A stretch of DNA of 64,000 nucleotides from Nocardiopsis metallicus (lineage in GTDB: Bacteria; Actinomycetota; Actinomycetes; Streptosporangiales; Streptosporangiaceae), in assembly GCF_014201115.1 (NCBI RefSeq), contig NZ_JACHDO010000001.1:2356001-2420000 (forward strand), given 5' to 3'. Under the pieces are notes generated by a model. The model was not told where the DNA came from and did not search any database. It was given only the letters and a program-made list of their open reading frames with translations. How positions within the stretch are numbered: position 1 is the stretch's first letter; the number at the start of each line of letters is the position of its first letter. Positions 1 to 7,206 of the stretch are shown here, piece by piece. Position numbers and translations under genes: made by a program.

Positions 1-40
1 CACCGCACCCGGCGGCCGTCCGCCTCGGGCAGACCACGAA

Positions 41-69
41 GGAGGGGGCGGTCCTGGACCGCCCCCTCC
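41..69 (-). terminator. Hairpin terminator after the first SgcJ-like gene
   Basis: A 29-bp perfect palindrome (14-bp arms 41-54 and 56-69) lies 22 bp past the stop of the leftward gene ending at 91. It has the long GC stem without a U-tail that is typical of actinomycete terminators. It should end the leftward transcript of the two SgcJ-like genes. Confidence 0.7.
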
Positions 70-90
70 CATCCGTTCACGGCTCCTCGG

Positions 91-543
91 TCAGGCCACA
101 GGGCTGGACTGGTAGGAGAACAGCCGCCACTCACCGTCCCGGCGCACGGAGATCCACACCGTCCTCGACCGGTACTCCGCCGAAGGGGACTCCTGGCCCT
201 CCCTGGCGAGCCCGCCCTCGGTGACGACGACCGCGGTCCCCTCGTCGAGGAAGCGCATGTCGATGGGACTCTCCACCAGGCGGGTGCCCTTGTAGGCGCC
301 GGACAGCGCCTCAGTCATCGCCGCACGGATCTCCTCGCGGCTCGTGTACTGGTCGTCCCCCAGGAGCAGGCTGCCCTCGTCCACGAAGACGTCTGCCAGC
401 GCGTCGGCGTCTCCTGCCTCCCATGACGCCCGGGCGCGGAGGACCGCGCTCAGGGCGGCACCCTCCTCACCGTTGGGGAAGGGTCCGTAACTTCCGGCCC
501 ACTCCTTCGCCTGGGCGACGAGCGAGGCGGCGTCGTTAGCCAT
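91..543 (-). CDS. SgcJ/EcaC-like NTF2-fold protein, copy 1
   Basis: 150 aa. A small cone-shaped NTF2/SnoaL-type protein. The middle has the usual pattern of this group, a helix with 'ALADVFVDEGSLLLGD' followed by 'SREEIRAAM', then beta strands ending in 'RRDGEWRLFSYQSSP'. SgcJ-type proteins are associated with nine-membered enediyne clusters and act near the polyene or early core stage; their exact reaction is not settled. The start is ATG with an AGGAG ribosome site just upstream. It follows copy 2 on the same strand after a 60-bp gap, so the two probably share a transcript. Family assignment is firm; the role in the pathway is inferred from context. Confidence 0.85.
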   Translation of the reverse strand: MANDAASLVAQAKEWAGSYGPFPNGEEGAALSAVLRARASWEAGDADALADVFVDEGSLLLGDDQYTSREEIRAAMTEALSGAYKGTRLVESPIDMRFLDEGTAVVVTEGGLAREGQESPSAEYRSRTVWISVRRDGEWRLFSYQSSPVA

Positions 544-603
544 CGGTGTTCTCCTCTCCCGGCCGCTCGGCCGGACTCTGCGGTGGTCTTGGTACGCGGC
601 CTG

Positions 604-1083
604 CTACCAGCGGAGGGTCGCGCCTTCGCCGCGGGGGCTGTTCTGGTAGGCGGCGAGCTTCCACTGCCCATCCCTACGGACCAGGACCCAGGTCGAGCGG
701 ACGGCCAACTCGGGATCGATCTCGGTCTTGCCCGGGGCGAGGATGCCGCCGTGAGTGCGCAGCAGAGCGACGTCGTCGGCGGCGAAGCGCACGTCCACGG
801 GCTTTCCGGTTACTCCGGTCCCCTTGAACGGCCCCGCGTACGCGGCGGTCATGAACGCGCGGATCTCCTCGCGGTTCTTCTTGTAGACGTCACCGGGGAG
901 GATCATGACGCCGTCCTCGACGAAGGTGTCGGCGACCTTGTCCCCGTCGTTCTCCGCCCAGGCGGCGACCAGCTTGAGGGGGACGCCCAGGACCTCCTTC
1001 TCACGGTCGGAGGTGAAGGGGCCGTAGTAGTCGTCCGTGCTCGCGGACTTGGTTGGTGCCTTGGTCGACACGGGTACCTCCAT
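604..1083 (-). CDS. SgcJ/EcaC-like NTF2-fold protein, copy 2
   Basis: 159 aa, starting at ATG 1083 (protein begins MEVPVSTKAP). The longer open frame upstream of that has no family similarity and overlaps the promoter region, so I did not use it. The protein carries the same pattern as copy 1: 'ADTFVEDGVMILPGD', 'REEIRAFM', a 'GPFKGTGV' strand and the C-terminal 'RRDGQWKLAAYQNSP'. It is the promoter-proximal gene of the leftward pair and is divergent from the flavoenzyme gene at 1349. The three SgcJ-like copies in this window are clearly diverged from each other, so they may have separate substrates or form mixed oligomers. Confidence 0.85.
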   Translation of the reverse strand: MEVPVSTKAPTKSASTDDYYGPFTSDREKEVLGVPLKLVAAWAENDGDKVADTFVEDGVMILPGDVYKKNREEIRAFMTAAYAGPFKGTGVTGKPVDVRFAADDVALLRTHGGILAPGKTEIDPELAVRSTWVLVRRDGQWKLAAYQNSPRGEGATLRW

Positions 1084-1348
1084 GATCGTTTCGCTCTCGA
1101 TCCGGATACGGCCCGCCCCCGTCCCGGGGACCGGACCTTTTCCGTTCCCCCATTTTCTCCGCGAAACGGAAACCGAACGTCTCCTGGATTGTGCTGCTGC
1201 CACGCGTGGAAATGGGCCGTCTGACAGCCGCAATGGAGAAGTCGTTTCGCGCGGGAAAAGGTGCGATTCTCCGAAGAGCCCCGGTCCTTCCGTGTGAACG
1301 CAAACCGTGCGGAAGGCGGCCGGACCCCAAAGCTGGAAGGAGCGACCG
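1084..1348. promoter_or_regulatory. Divergent intergenic promoter region
   Basis: 265 bp between the leftward SgcJ-like pair and the rightward flavoenzyme/GMC pair, with no credible gene of its own. It is visibly richer in A/T (around 1140-1200) than its surroundings and must hold promoters for both directions. I could not pick reliable -35/-10 boxes. Confidence 0.5.
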
Positions 1349-2527
1349 GTGCAGAACACCCCGGACCGAGAAGAGCTCGTCAAGCGCGCGCGGGCCGTGC
1401 AGCCCCTCGTGCGCAGGCACGCGCCCTGGCAGGAGGAGAACAGGAGGCTGCACGACGAGGTGGTCGAGGCCCTCGACGAGACGGGCGTCTTCCGTATGCG
1501 CGTACCGGCCAGGTACGGCGGCTACGAGTCGGACGCCCTGACCATGGCGGAGGTCGCTGCCGCGCTGGCGCACGCGGACGGCGCCACCGCCTGGACCGCG
1601 TCCGTCTCGTGGATCCCCACCTGGATGGTCGGCATGTTCCCCGACCACGTACAGGAGGAGGTCTTCTCCACTCACGGCGGACGCGTCTGCGGAACCCTCA
1701 GCCCCAGCGCCATGGCGGAGCCCACCGAGGGCGGCTTCACCGTGAACGGCCGCTGGGGATTCATCAGCGGGGCCCCGAACAGCCACTGGCAGGAGGTCAT
1801 CGCGCTGGCCCCGACACCGGACGGCGCGGACCGCTACCCCGTGGTGGCCCTCGTGCCCATGTCGGACCTGCGGATCATGGACGACTGGCACGCGGTGGGG
1901 CTCCGGGGCTCCGGGAGCGTGAGCACCGTGGCCGAGAACGTCTTCGTTCCCGCCGAGAGGGTGCTCCCCCTCATGTCCGTGTTGAAGGGCGAGTCCGCCT
2001 CTGAGGCCAACCGCGAACTGCCGATGTACCGGGCGCCCCTGCTGGCCGTGGCGGCCGCCGCGTCGGTGGGAACGCCGACCGGCCTGGCCGAGGCGGCGCT
2101 GGAGCTCTTCCTGGAGCGTGCCGGGGAGCGCGGCATCACCTACACCGACTACGCACGGCAGGTCGACGCACCGATCACCCACCTGCAGGTCGCGGAGGCT
2201 TCCCTGAAGACCGATCAGGCGCGTTTCCACGGCGAGCGCACCGCACGGCTGCTCGACGGCAAGGGCGCGTTGGGAGAGGAGTGGTCGCTGCGGGAGAGAG
2301 CCCGCTGCCGGGTGGACGTGGCAGCCGTGTGCAAGCTGGCCAAGGAGACGGTGACCGTCCTCGGTGAGGCGAGCGGCGGCCGGTCCGTGTACACCGACGT
2401 TCCGATGCAGCGGATCGTTCGTGATGTCGGCGCGCTCAACCTGCACGCGCTGATGTACCCCGAAACCGGCTTCGAGCTCTACGGACGCGTGCTCTGCGGG
2501 CTCGAACCCAACACCCTCTACGTCTGA
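1349..2527 (+). CDS. Acyl-CoA-dehydrogenase-like flavin-dependent monooxygenase
   Basis: 392 aa. Start GTG 1349, chosen because GGAAGGAG lies at the right distance and the extra 14 upstream codons look unrelated. The fold is acyl-CoA dehydrogenase (N-terminal helical, central beta barrel, C-terminal four-helix domain): 'DGATAWTASVSWIPTWMVGM', 'GRWGFISGAPNSHW' and 'GLRGSGSVSTVAENVFVP' are the landmarks. Members with this pattern (HsaA/HpaB-like group D flavoenzymes) hydroxylate aromatic or pathway intermediates using FMNH2/FADH2 from a separate reductase, and the window does contain a flavin reductase at 29.0 kb. It is followed after 31 bp by a GMC oxidoreductase, probably co-transcribed. The substrate is unknown; a true dehydrogenase cannot be excluded. 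Confidence 0.8.
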   Translation: MQNTPDREELVKRARAVQPLVRRHAPWQEENRRLHDEVVEALDETGVFRMRVPARYGGYESDALTMAEVAAALAHADGATAWTASVSWIPTWMVGMFPDHVQEEVFSTHGGRVCGTLSPSAMAEPTEGGFTVNGRWGFISGAPNSHWQEVIALAPTPDGADRYPVVALVPMSDLRIMDDWHAVGLRGSGSVSTVAENVFVPAERVLPLMSVLKGESASEANRELPMYRAPLLAVAAAASVGTPTGLAEAALELFLERAGERGITYTDYARQVDAPITHLQVAEASLKTDQARFHGERTARLLDGKGALGEEWSLRERARCRVDVAAVCKLAKETVTVLGEASGGRSVYTDVPMQRIVRDVGALNLHALMYPETGFELYGRVLCGLEPNTLYV

Positions 2528-2558
2528 CGACGAGTCTCCCCGGAAGGGCGGTACGACC

Positions 2559-4121
2559 TTGTTCGACTACGTGATCGTGGGAGCGGGATCGGCCGGCTGT
2601 GTGCTGGCCGCGCGCCTGAGCGAGGACCCCGACATCAGTGTTTGCCTTATCGAGGCGGGGCCCGCGGACACCTTCGACAGAATCCACGTCCCCTCCACCT
2701 TCGGTCATCTGTTCCGAACCGAACTGGACTGGGACTACCACACGCACGAGGAGCCACACCTGGGGCGCCGGAAGGTCTACCTGCCAAGAGGACGTGTCCT
2801 CGGCGGGACCAGCTCCATCAACACGATGATCTACGTCCGGGGCAACCGAGCCGACTTCGACGGCTGGGGACAGGAAGGGTGGGCCTACGACGACCTCATG
2901 CCCTACTTCCTGCGCGCTGAGGACAACGAGCGGGGGGCGTCGAGGTTCCACGGGACCGGTGGTCCGCTCTCCGTCTCCGAGAACCGCTCCCGCAACCCTA
3001 TGTCCACGGCCTTCCTGGAGGCCGCGGGTCAGGCGGGGCACCCCGCCAACGACGACTTCAACGGAGAGGAACAGGACGGCTTCGGCTTCTTCCAGCTCAC
3101 GCAGAAGGACGGCATGCGGTGCAGCACCGCGACCGCGTACCTGCACCCGGCCGCGGGTCGGCCCAACCTCACCGTACGAACCGGTACCGGCGTCCACCGC
3201 GTCCTCATCGAGGACGGGCGGGCCACCGGGGTCGTCGTGGGCGGCGAATCGGGTGAGGAGGTGATCCGTGCCGAACGCGAGGTCCTGCTGTGCGGCGGAG
3301 CGTACAACTCGCCCCAGTTGCTCATGCTCTCCGGGGTGGGTCCCGCCGACGCCCTGACACCTCTGGGTATCGGCGTAGTGGCCGACCTTCCCGGCGTGGG
3401 ATCAGGGCTCCAGGACCACCTGCTGCTCCCCCTCGTCTACACCCACGACCATCCGATCAGTCTCCTCACGGCCGGCTCACCGGAGAACCTCCGTCGCTTC
3501 CAGGAGGACCGGTCCGGTCCCATGACGTCCAACGGTCCGGAGGTCGGCGGTTTCGTGCGAACGCGCGCGGACCTGCCCGCACCCGACGTGGAGTTCCTGA
3601 CCGCCCCCATCATGTTCGCTGACAGCGGCCTGGCCGCACCGACCGGGCACGCACTTTCATTCGGGCCGTCCATGCTCACCCCGGCGAGCCGGGGCAGGGT
3701 GGAGCTGGCCAGCGACGTCCCCACAGCCAAACCGCGCATCGTGCACAACTACCTGGACGCCCCCGAGGACATGGACTCGGCCGTCGAGGCCCTGCGCATC
3801 GGCTTGGAGATCGCCCGGCAGGACGCGCTGCGCGACTACACGAAGACCCCGTACCGGGTCCCCGCCTCCGAGTCGACGGACGACCTGCGGGAGTTCGTAC
3901 GGATGTACGCGCACTCCATCTACCATCCTTCGTCCACCTGCGCGATGGGCCGTGTCGTCGACTCCGACCTACGGGTCAGGGGGGTGGAGGCCCTGCGCGT
4001 CGCCGACGCTTCGGTCATGCCCACCCTGGTGCGGGGCAACCCCAACGCTGCGACGATCACGATCGCGGAACGGGCCGCGGACCTCGTCCGCGGCGTCGCC
4101 GGAGCTTCGACCAAGGCCTGA
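2559..4121 (+). CDS. GMC-family FAD oxidoreductase (choline-dehydrogenase type)
   Basis: 520 aa. TTG start at 2559 directly before the FAD-binding strand 'FDYVIVGAGSAGCVLAARL' (GxGxxG at about residues 8-13). Further landmarks are 'RGRVLGGTSSINTMIYVRG', 'GAYNSPQLLMLSGVGP' and the C-terminal catalytic region 'SIYHPSSTCAMG' (active-site His) with 'RGNPNAATITIAERAA'. Length is normal for the family. These enzymes oxidise alcohols to aldehydes or ketones with FAD. It forms a two-gene rightward unit with the monooxygenase at 1349 and ends against a strong hairpin shared with the exporter gene. A tailoring step in the enediyne pathway is likely but not provable from sequence. Confidence 0.88.
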   Translation: MFDYVIVGAGSAGCVLAARLSEDPDISVCLIEAGPADTFDRIHVPSTFGHLFRTELDWDYHTHEEPHLGRRKVYLPRGRVLGGTSSINTMIYVRGNRADFDGWGQEGWAYDDLMPYFLRAEDNERGASRFHGTGGPLSVSENRSRNPMSTAFLEAAGQAGHPANDDFNGEEQDGFGFFQLTQKDGMRCSTATAYLHPAAGRPNLTVRTGTGVHRVLIEDGRATGVVVGGESGEEVIRAEREVLLCGGAYNSPQLLMLSGVGPADALTPLGIGVVADLPGVGSGLQDHLLLPLVYTHDHPISLLTAGSPENLRRFQEDRSGPMTSNGPEVGGFVRTRADLPAPDVEFLTAPIMFADSGLAAPTGHALSFGPSMLTPASRGRVELASDVPTAKPRIVHNYLDAPEDMDSAVEALRIGLEIARQDALRDYTKTPYRVPASESTDDLREFVRMYAHSIYHPSSTCAMGRVVDSDLRVRGVEALRVADASVMPTLVRGNPNAATITIAERAADLVRGVAGASTKA

Positions 4122-4146
4122 GACCGCCGAACCCAACCACGCGAAC

Positions 4147-4179
4147 GCGGGGCCGCCGACACGGTGTCGGCGGCCCCGC
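4147..4179. terminator. Bidirectional terminator between convergent genes
   Basis: Perfect 16-bp inverted repeat (4147-4162 and 4164-4179) in the 63-bp gap between the rightward GMC gene and the leftward MFS gene. Its symmetry and position fit a terminator serving both strands. Confidence 0.8.
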
Positions 4180-4184
4180 CCGGT

Positions 4185-5765
4185 TCAGGAGGGCTCCGCT
4201 ACAGCATCTCCCGTCTCGTCCCTCTCGTCCTTGCCTTCGCTCCCCTCACCGTCCCCTCCAGCCGAGGCCGGCGGCACGTGCCTCAGTGCCAGGGTGATGA
4301 CCAGGGCGAACAGGGTCAGGAGCACGGCGCCCGCGATGGAGACCGTGTTCAGCCCGTCCATGAACGCTGCCCGCGCCGTGTCCAGCAACGCCGTGGCCTC
4401 GGCGGCTGGGAGGGACTCCGCGGCAGCCCCCGCCCCGGCGAGGGAGCTCGCGCCGGGGGTACCGGACATCTGGCTCTGATAGACGGCGGTACCGACACTG
4501 CCGAGCACAGCGATACCGAGCGCGATGCCGAACTCGCCGCTGCTCTCGGACATCCCGGCCGCGGCCCCGGCCTTTTCCTCGGGTGCCGAACTGACGACCA
4601 GGTCGGTACCCAACGCCCCCATGGGGCCCGTCCCGAAGTAGACGAGCGAGTAGCCGAACACCAACAGACCGAGACCGCCCACCGGCCCCACGAAGGCCAG
4701 GAGCACGCATCCGGCAGCGCCGAACAGCATGCCCGCGGCGATGACGTAGGCGGGACGGACCCACTCGATCAGCACGGGAGCGGACATGGATCCGAGGATC
4801 ATGCCGCCCGCGGCGGGGAGCAGCCACAGGCCGGCGGTCAATGGGGGCATCCCGGCGACCAGCTGGAGGTACTGGGTGACGAACAGGGAGACGCCGGCCA
4901 CCGTGAAGGTAGCCATGAGGATGCCGACCAGGGCCGCGCTGAAGGACCGGTTCTGGAAGAGGGTCAGATCCAGCAGCGGATTACTCAGTCTCTGCTGACG
5001 CACCACGAACAGCACACCCATGACCGCACCGAACGTGAGGACGGCCAGCGGAACCGGCGTGAGGCCGCCGGAGGCGATCTCCTTCAGCCCGTAGATCACC
5101 GGCAGCACGGCGGCCAGGATCAGGGCGGTACTGGGCAGGTCCAGACGGGCCATGCCCTTGGCCGGGGTCTCCGGCAGCAGGAACGGTCCGACGGCCAGGA
5201 GCAGCACCATGACCGGGACTCCGGCCAGGAAGACCGATCCCCACCAGAAGTACTGGAGGAGCACACCGCCCACGATCGGCCCCACGGCGAACCCGACCAT
5301 GAAGCAGCTCATCCAGACGGCGACCGCGACGCTCCGCTGGCGCGCGTCCTGGAAGATGGTCCGTACCAGGGCCAGCGTGCAGGGCATCAGGCTCGCCCCG
5401 GCGATACCGAGGAGCGCCCTGGTGAAGACGAGCATCCAGGCACTGGTGGAGTAGGCCGCGGCCACCGAGGCGACGGCGAAGAGGACAGCTCCGATGAGCA
5501 GGAGTCTGCGGCACCCGATCCGGTCGCCGAGCGTTCCCATGATCAGTAGGAAACCGGCGATCATGAATCCGTAGATGTCGGTGATCCAGAGCAGCTGCAC
5601 CCCGGTGGCCCCGAGGTCCGCCGTCAGGTGCGGCAGGGCCAACAGGAGGATGCTCAGGTCGATGGAGAGCAGCAGTGTCGGGAGCGCGAGGACCGCAAGC
5701 GCGATCCAGTCCCTGGCGTGCGCTCGGGGTGCGGCACCCGTGGGCGCGGACGTGTTCTCGACCAT
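4185..5765 (-). CDS. MFS drug exporter, DHA2/QacA-EmrB type (14 TM)
   Basis: 526 aa. Predicted 14-helix transporter. Motif D1-like 'DLSILLLALPHLTADL' is in helix 1 and motif A 'GTLGDRIGCRRLLLIG' between helices 2 and 3, followed by 'RALLGIAGASLMPCTLALVR' and motif C-like 'GFAVGPIVGGVLLQ'. The C-terminus is a charged Glu/Asp/Gly tail. DHA2 proteins expel hydrophobic drugs using the proton gradient, so export of the cluster product (self-protection) is the obvious guess. It starts 6 bp after the DUF899 gene ends and is probably translated from the same message. Confidence 0.88.
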   Translation of the reverse strand: MVENTSAPTGAAPRAHARDWIALAVLALPTLLLSIDLSILLLALPHLTADLGATGVQLLWITDIYGFMIAGFLLIMGTLGDRIGCRRLLLIGAVLFAVASVAAAYSTSAWMLVFTRALLGIAGASLMPCTLALVRTIFQDARQRSVAVAVWMSCFMVGFAVGPIVGGVLLQYFWWGSVFLAGVPVMVLLLAVGPFLLPETPAKGMARLDLPSTALILAAVLPVIYGLKEIASGGLTPVPLAVLTFGAVMGVLFVVRQQRLSNPLLDLTLFQNRSFSAALVGILMATFTVAGVSLFVTQYLQLVAGMPPLTAGLWLLPAAGGMILGSMSAPVLIEWVRPAYVIAAGMLFGAAGCVLLAFVGPVGGLGLLVFGYSLVYFGTGPMGALGTDLVVSSAPEEKAGAAAGMSESSGEFGIALGIAVLGSVGTAVYQSQMSGTPGASSLAGAGAAAESLPAAEATALLDTARAAFMDGLNTVSIAGAVLLTLFALVITLALRHVPPASAGGDGEGSEGKDERDETGDAVAEPS

Positions 5766-5771
5766 GGCTTC

Positions 5772-6440
5772 TCAGCTCCCGTACTCGTCGCGCAGGCGCC
5801 ACCAGGCGTAGGGGGAGTCCTGGGGGACGCCCTCGGGGCTGTCCTCCCATAGCTCCTGGCGGCCCAGCGGGGTGAGGTCGAGGAGGCTCCAGTTCGTACC
5901 CAGCTTCTCCACACCCCGCCCCTCGGTGAAATAGGTCCGGTAGACGGCGGCGTCATCTCGGATGAACACGCTCAGCCCGAAGTTGTCGCCCCCGCCGACG
6001 GTCACCCCCATGGCCTCGTTGAAACCGCCGCCGAACGACGAGTACCAAGGCACCGTCCACCCCATCCGCTCGCGGACGGCCGCGATCTCCGGGTACGGGG
6101 CCCTGGACACGAGGGCGAGCGTGGTGTCCCTGGCGTTCAGGTGTGCCGGGTCACCGAGGTTGTCCACGAACATGGAGCAGCCCTCGCACTGGTGGTCGGA
6201 TCCCGGCGGGAGCATGAAGTGGTAGACGATGAGTTGTCGGCGGCCCTGGAAGAGGTCGGTCAGGGAGTACTCCCCGCCCTCCCCCTCGAACACGTGGCCC
6301 TCGTCGATCCGGACCCCGGGCTGGCGTCGGCGTTCGGCCGCCAGCCTGTCCTGGGCCCGCGTCAACTCCTTCTCCGCGGCCATCAGCTCCTCGTGCGCTT
6401 TGTTCCACTCGGCCGGTGAGACCGCATCAGGCATACGCAT
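5772..6440 (-). CDS. DUF899 thioredoxin-like protein
   Basis: 222 aa, start ATG 6440 with GGAGAA at good spacing. It has a helical N-terminus with 'EKELTRAQDRLAAERRRQPG', then a thioredoxin-like core: 'LIVYHFMLPPG', the CxxC-type pair in 'DHQCEGCSMFVDNLGD', and 'VFIRDDAAVYRTYFTEGRG'. The DUF899 family has a thioredoxin fold and no firmly established reaction. The exact pairing with an exporter suggests a role in thiol chemistry or protection from the reactive product, which is inference only. It lies behind a strong hairpin that separates it from the third SgcJ-like gene. Confidence 0.85.
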   Translation of the reverse strand: MRMPDAVSPAEWNKAHEELMAAEKELTRAQDRLAAERRRQPGVRIDEGHVFEGEGGEYSLTDLFQGRRQLIVYHFMLPPGSDHQCEGCSMFVDNLGDPAHLNARDTTLALVSRAPYPEIAAVRERMGWTVPWYSSFGGGFNEAMGVTVGGGDNFGLSVFIRDDAAVYRTYFTEGRGVEKLGTNWSLLDLTPLGRQELWEDSPEGVPQDSPYAWWRLRDEYGS

Positions 6441-6476
6441 GGTGTTCTCCGTCAGAAGGTGGTCCGGAGCGGGTCG

Positions 6477-6518
6477 GTGACAGCGTGGAGACCAGCCCGC
6501 TGGTCTCCACGCTGTCAC
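6477..6518 (-). terminator. Very strong hairpin between SgcJ-like copy 3 and DUF899
   Basis: Perfect 19-bp stem (6477-6495 with 6500-6518) and a 4-nt CCCG loop. It sits 53 bp past the stop of the leftward SgcJ-like gene and 36 bp before the DUF899 start, so it probably ends one transcript. It could instead attenuate read-through into the DUF899/exporter pair. Confidence 0.75.
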
Positions 6519-6571
6519 CCCGCCCTTACGATCGGCTGCCCGTTCGGCTTACGGTGCGCCCCGCCGGGCCG

Positions 6572-6997
6572 TCAGAGTTCGGTGCTGGTGGCCTTGGAGT
6601 TCTGGTAGGCGGCGATGAGCCACCCGCCGTCCCGGCGGACCATCACGCAAGTAGCGAAGAAGGCCAGATCGGCTGTCTCGGGGGGGAGTCCCGGAACCTC
6701 GACCCTGCCACGGGTGAAGACCAGGGCGACGCCCTCGCCCACGAACCTGACGTCCAGGGGCTCGACCACGACACCGGTCCCTTTGTAAGGGCCCTCGAAC
6801 CCCTGGGCCATGAACCCCCGGATTCCCTCCCGTCCGCGCATGTAGGCGTCACCGATGAGAGCGGCGCCCTCGTCGAAGTGGTTCGCGAACGCGTCGGCGT
6901 CGTTATCCGCCCAAGCGGCCTCCACCCCCCTCACGACCGCCCGCACTGCCGCTTCCTCGTCACTGCCGCCCCACACCGTGTCCTTGTCCTGGACCAT
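6572..6997 (-). CDS. SgcJ/EcaC-like NTF2-fold protein, copy 3
   Basis: 141 aa; ATG start with GGAGAA upstream. The NTF2-like pattern is intact: 'VEAAWADNDADAFANHFDEGAALIGD', 'GREGIRGFM', 'GPYKGTGVVVEPLDVRFVGEG' and 'RRDGGWLIAAYQNS'. The last motif matches those of copies 1 and 2, so all three belong to one subfamily. It is a single-gene transcript, with a strong hairpin behind it and a divergent secreted-protein gene 209 bp in front. Confidence 0.85.
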   Translation of the reverse strand: MVQDKDTVWGGSDEEAAVRAVVRGVEAAWADNDADAFANHFDEGAALIGDAYMRGREGIRGFMAQGFEGPYKGTGVVVEPLDVRFVGEGVALVFTRGRVEVPGLPPETADLAFFATCVMVRRDGGWLIAAYQNSKATSTEL

Positions 6998-7206
6998 GTG
7001 CTGGTTCTCCTCTCCTGCTGGCTCCGGTGGGCGTGAGCGCCCGCCGTCTGCCCCCCATGCTTGTGCCGGTCACGGAAGCGGACGTCTCCTCTCTTGCTGG
7101 GAGGGCCACCGGGTAGCGGGCGCACAAGCGGGAGGAAGCCAGAACGGCCCCGATGGCCTCAGGATGGCTCCGGACGTCCCCTGCCCCGAACCGGAGAGGA
7201 ACGCAA

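Noticed and set aside
1001..2446. Long minus-strand open frame of 481 codons opposite the flavoenzyme gene
   Set aside because: Shadow of the rightward gene caused by high GC at third positions; no family motifs, and the opposite strand encodes a clear flavoenzyme.
4164..5549. 461-codon plus-strand open frame over the exporter gene
   Set aside because: Composition is His/Gln/Gly/Asp-rich, typical of antisense reading of a membrane protein; the minus strand encodes a complete MFS transporter.
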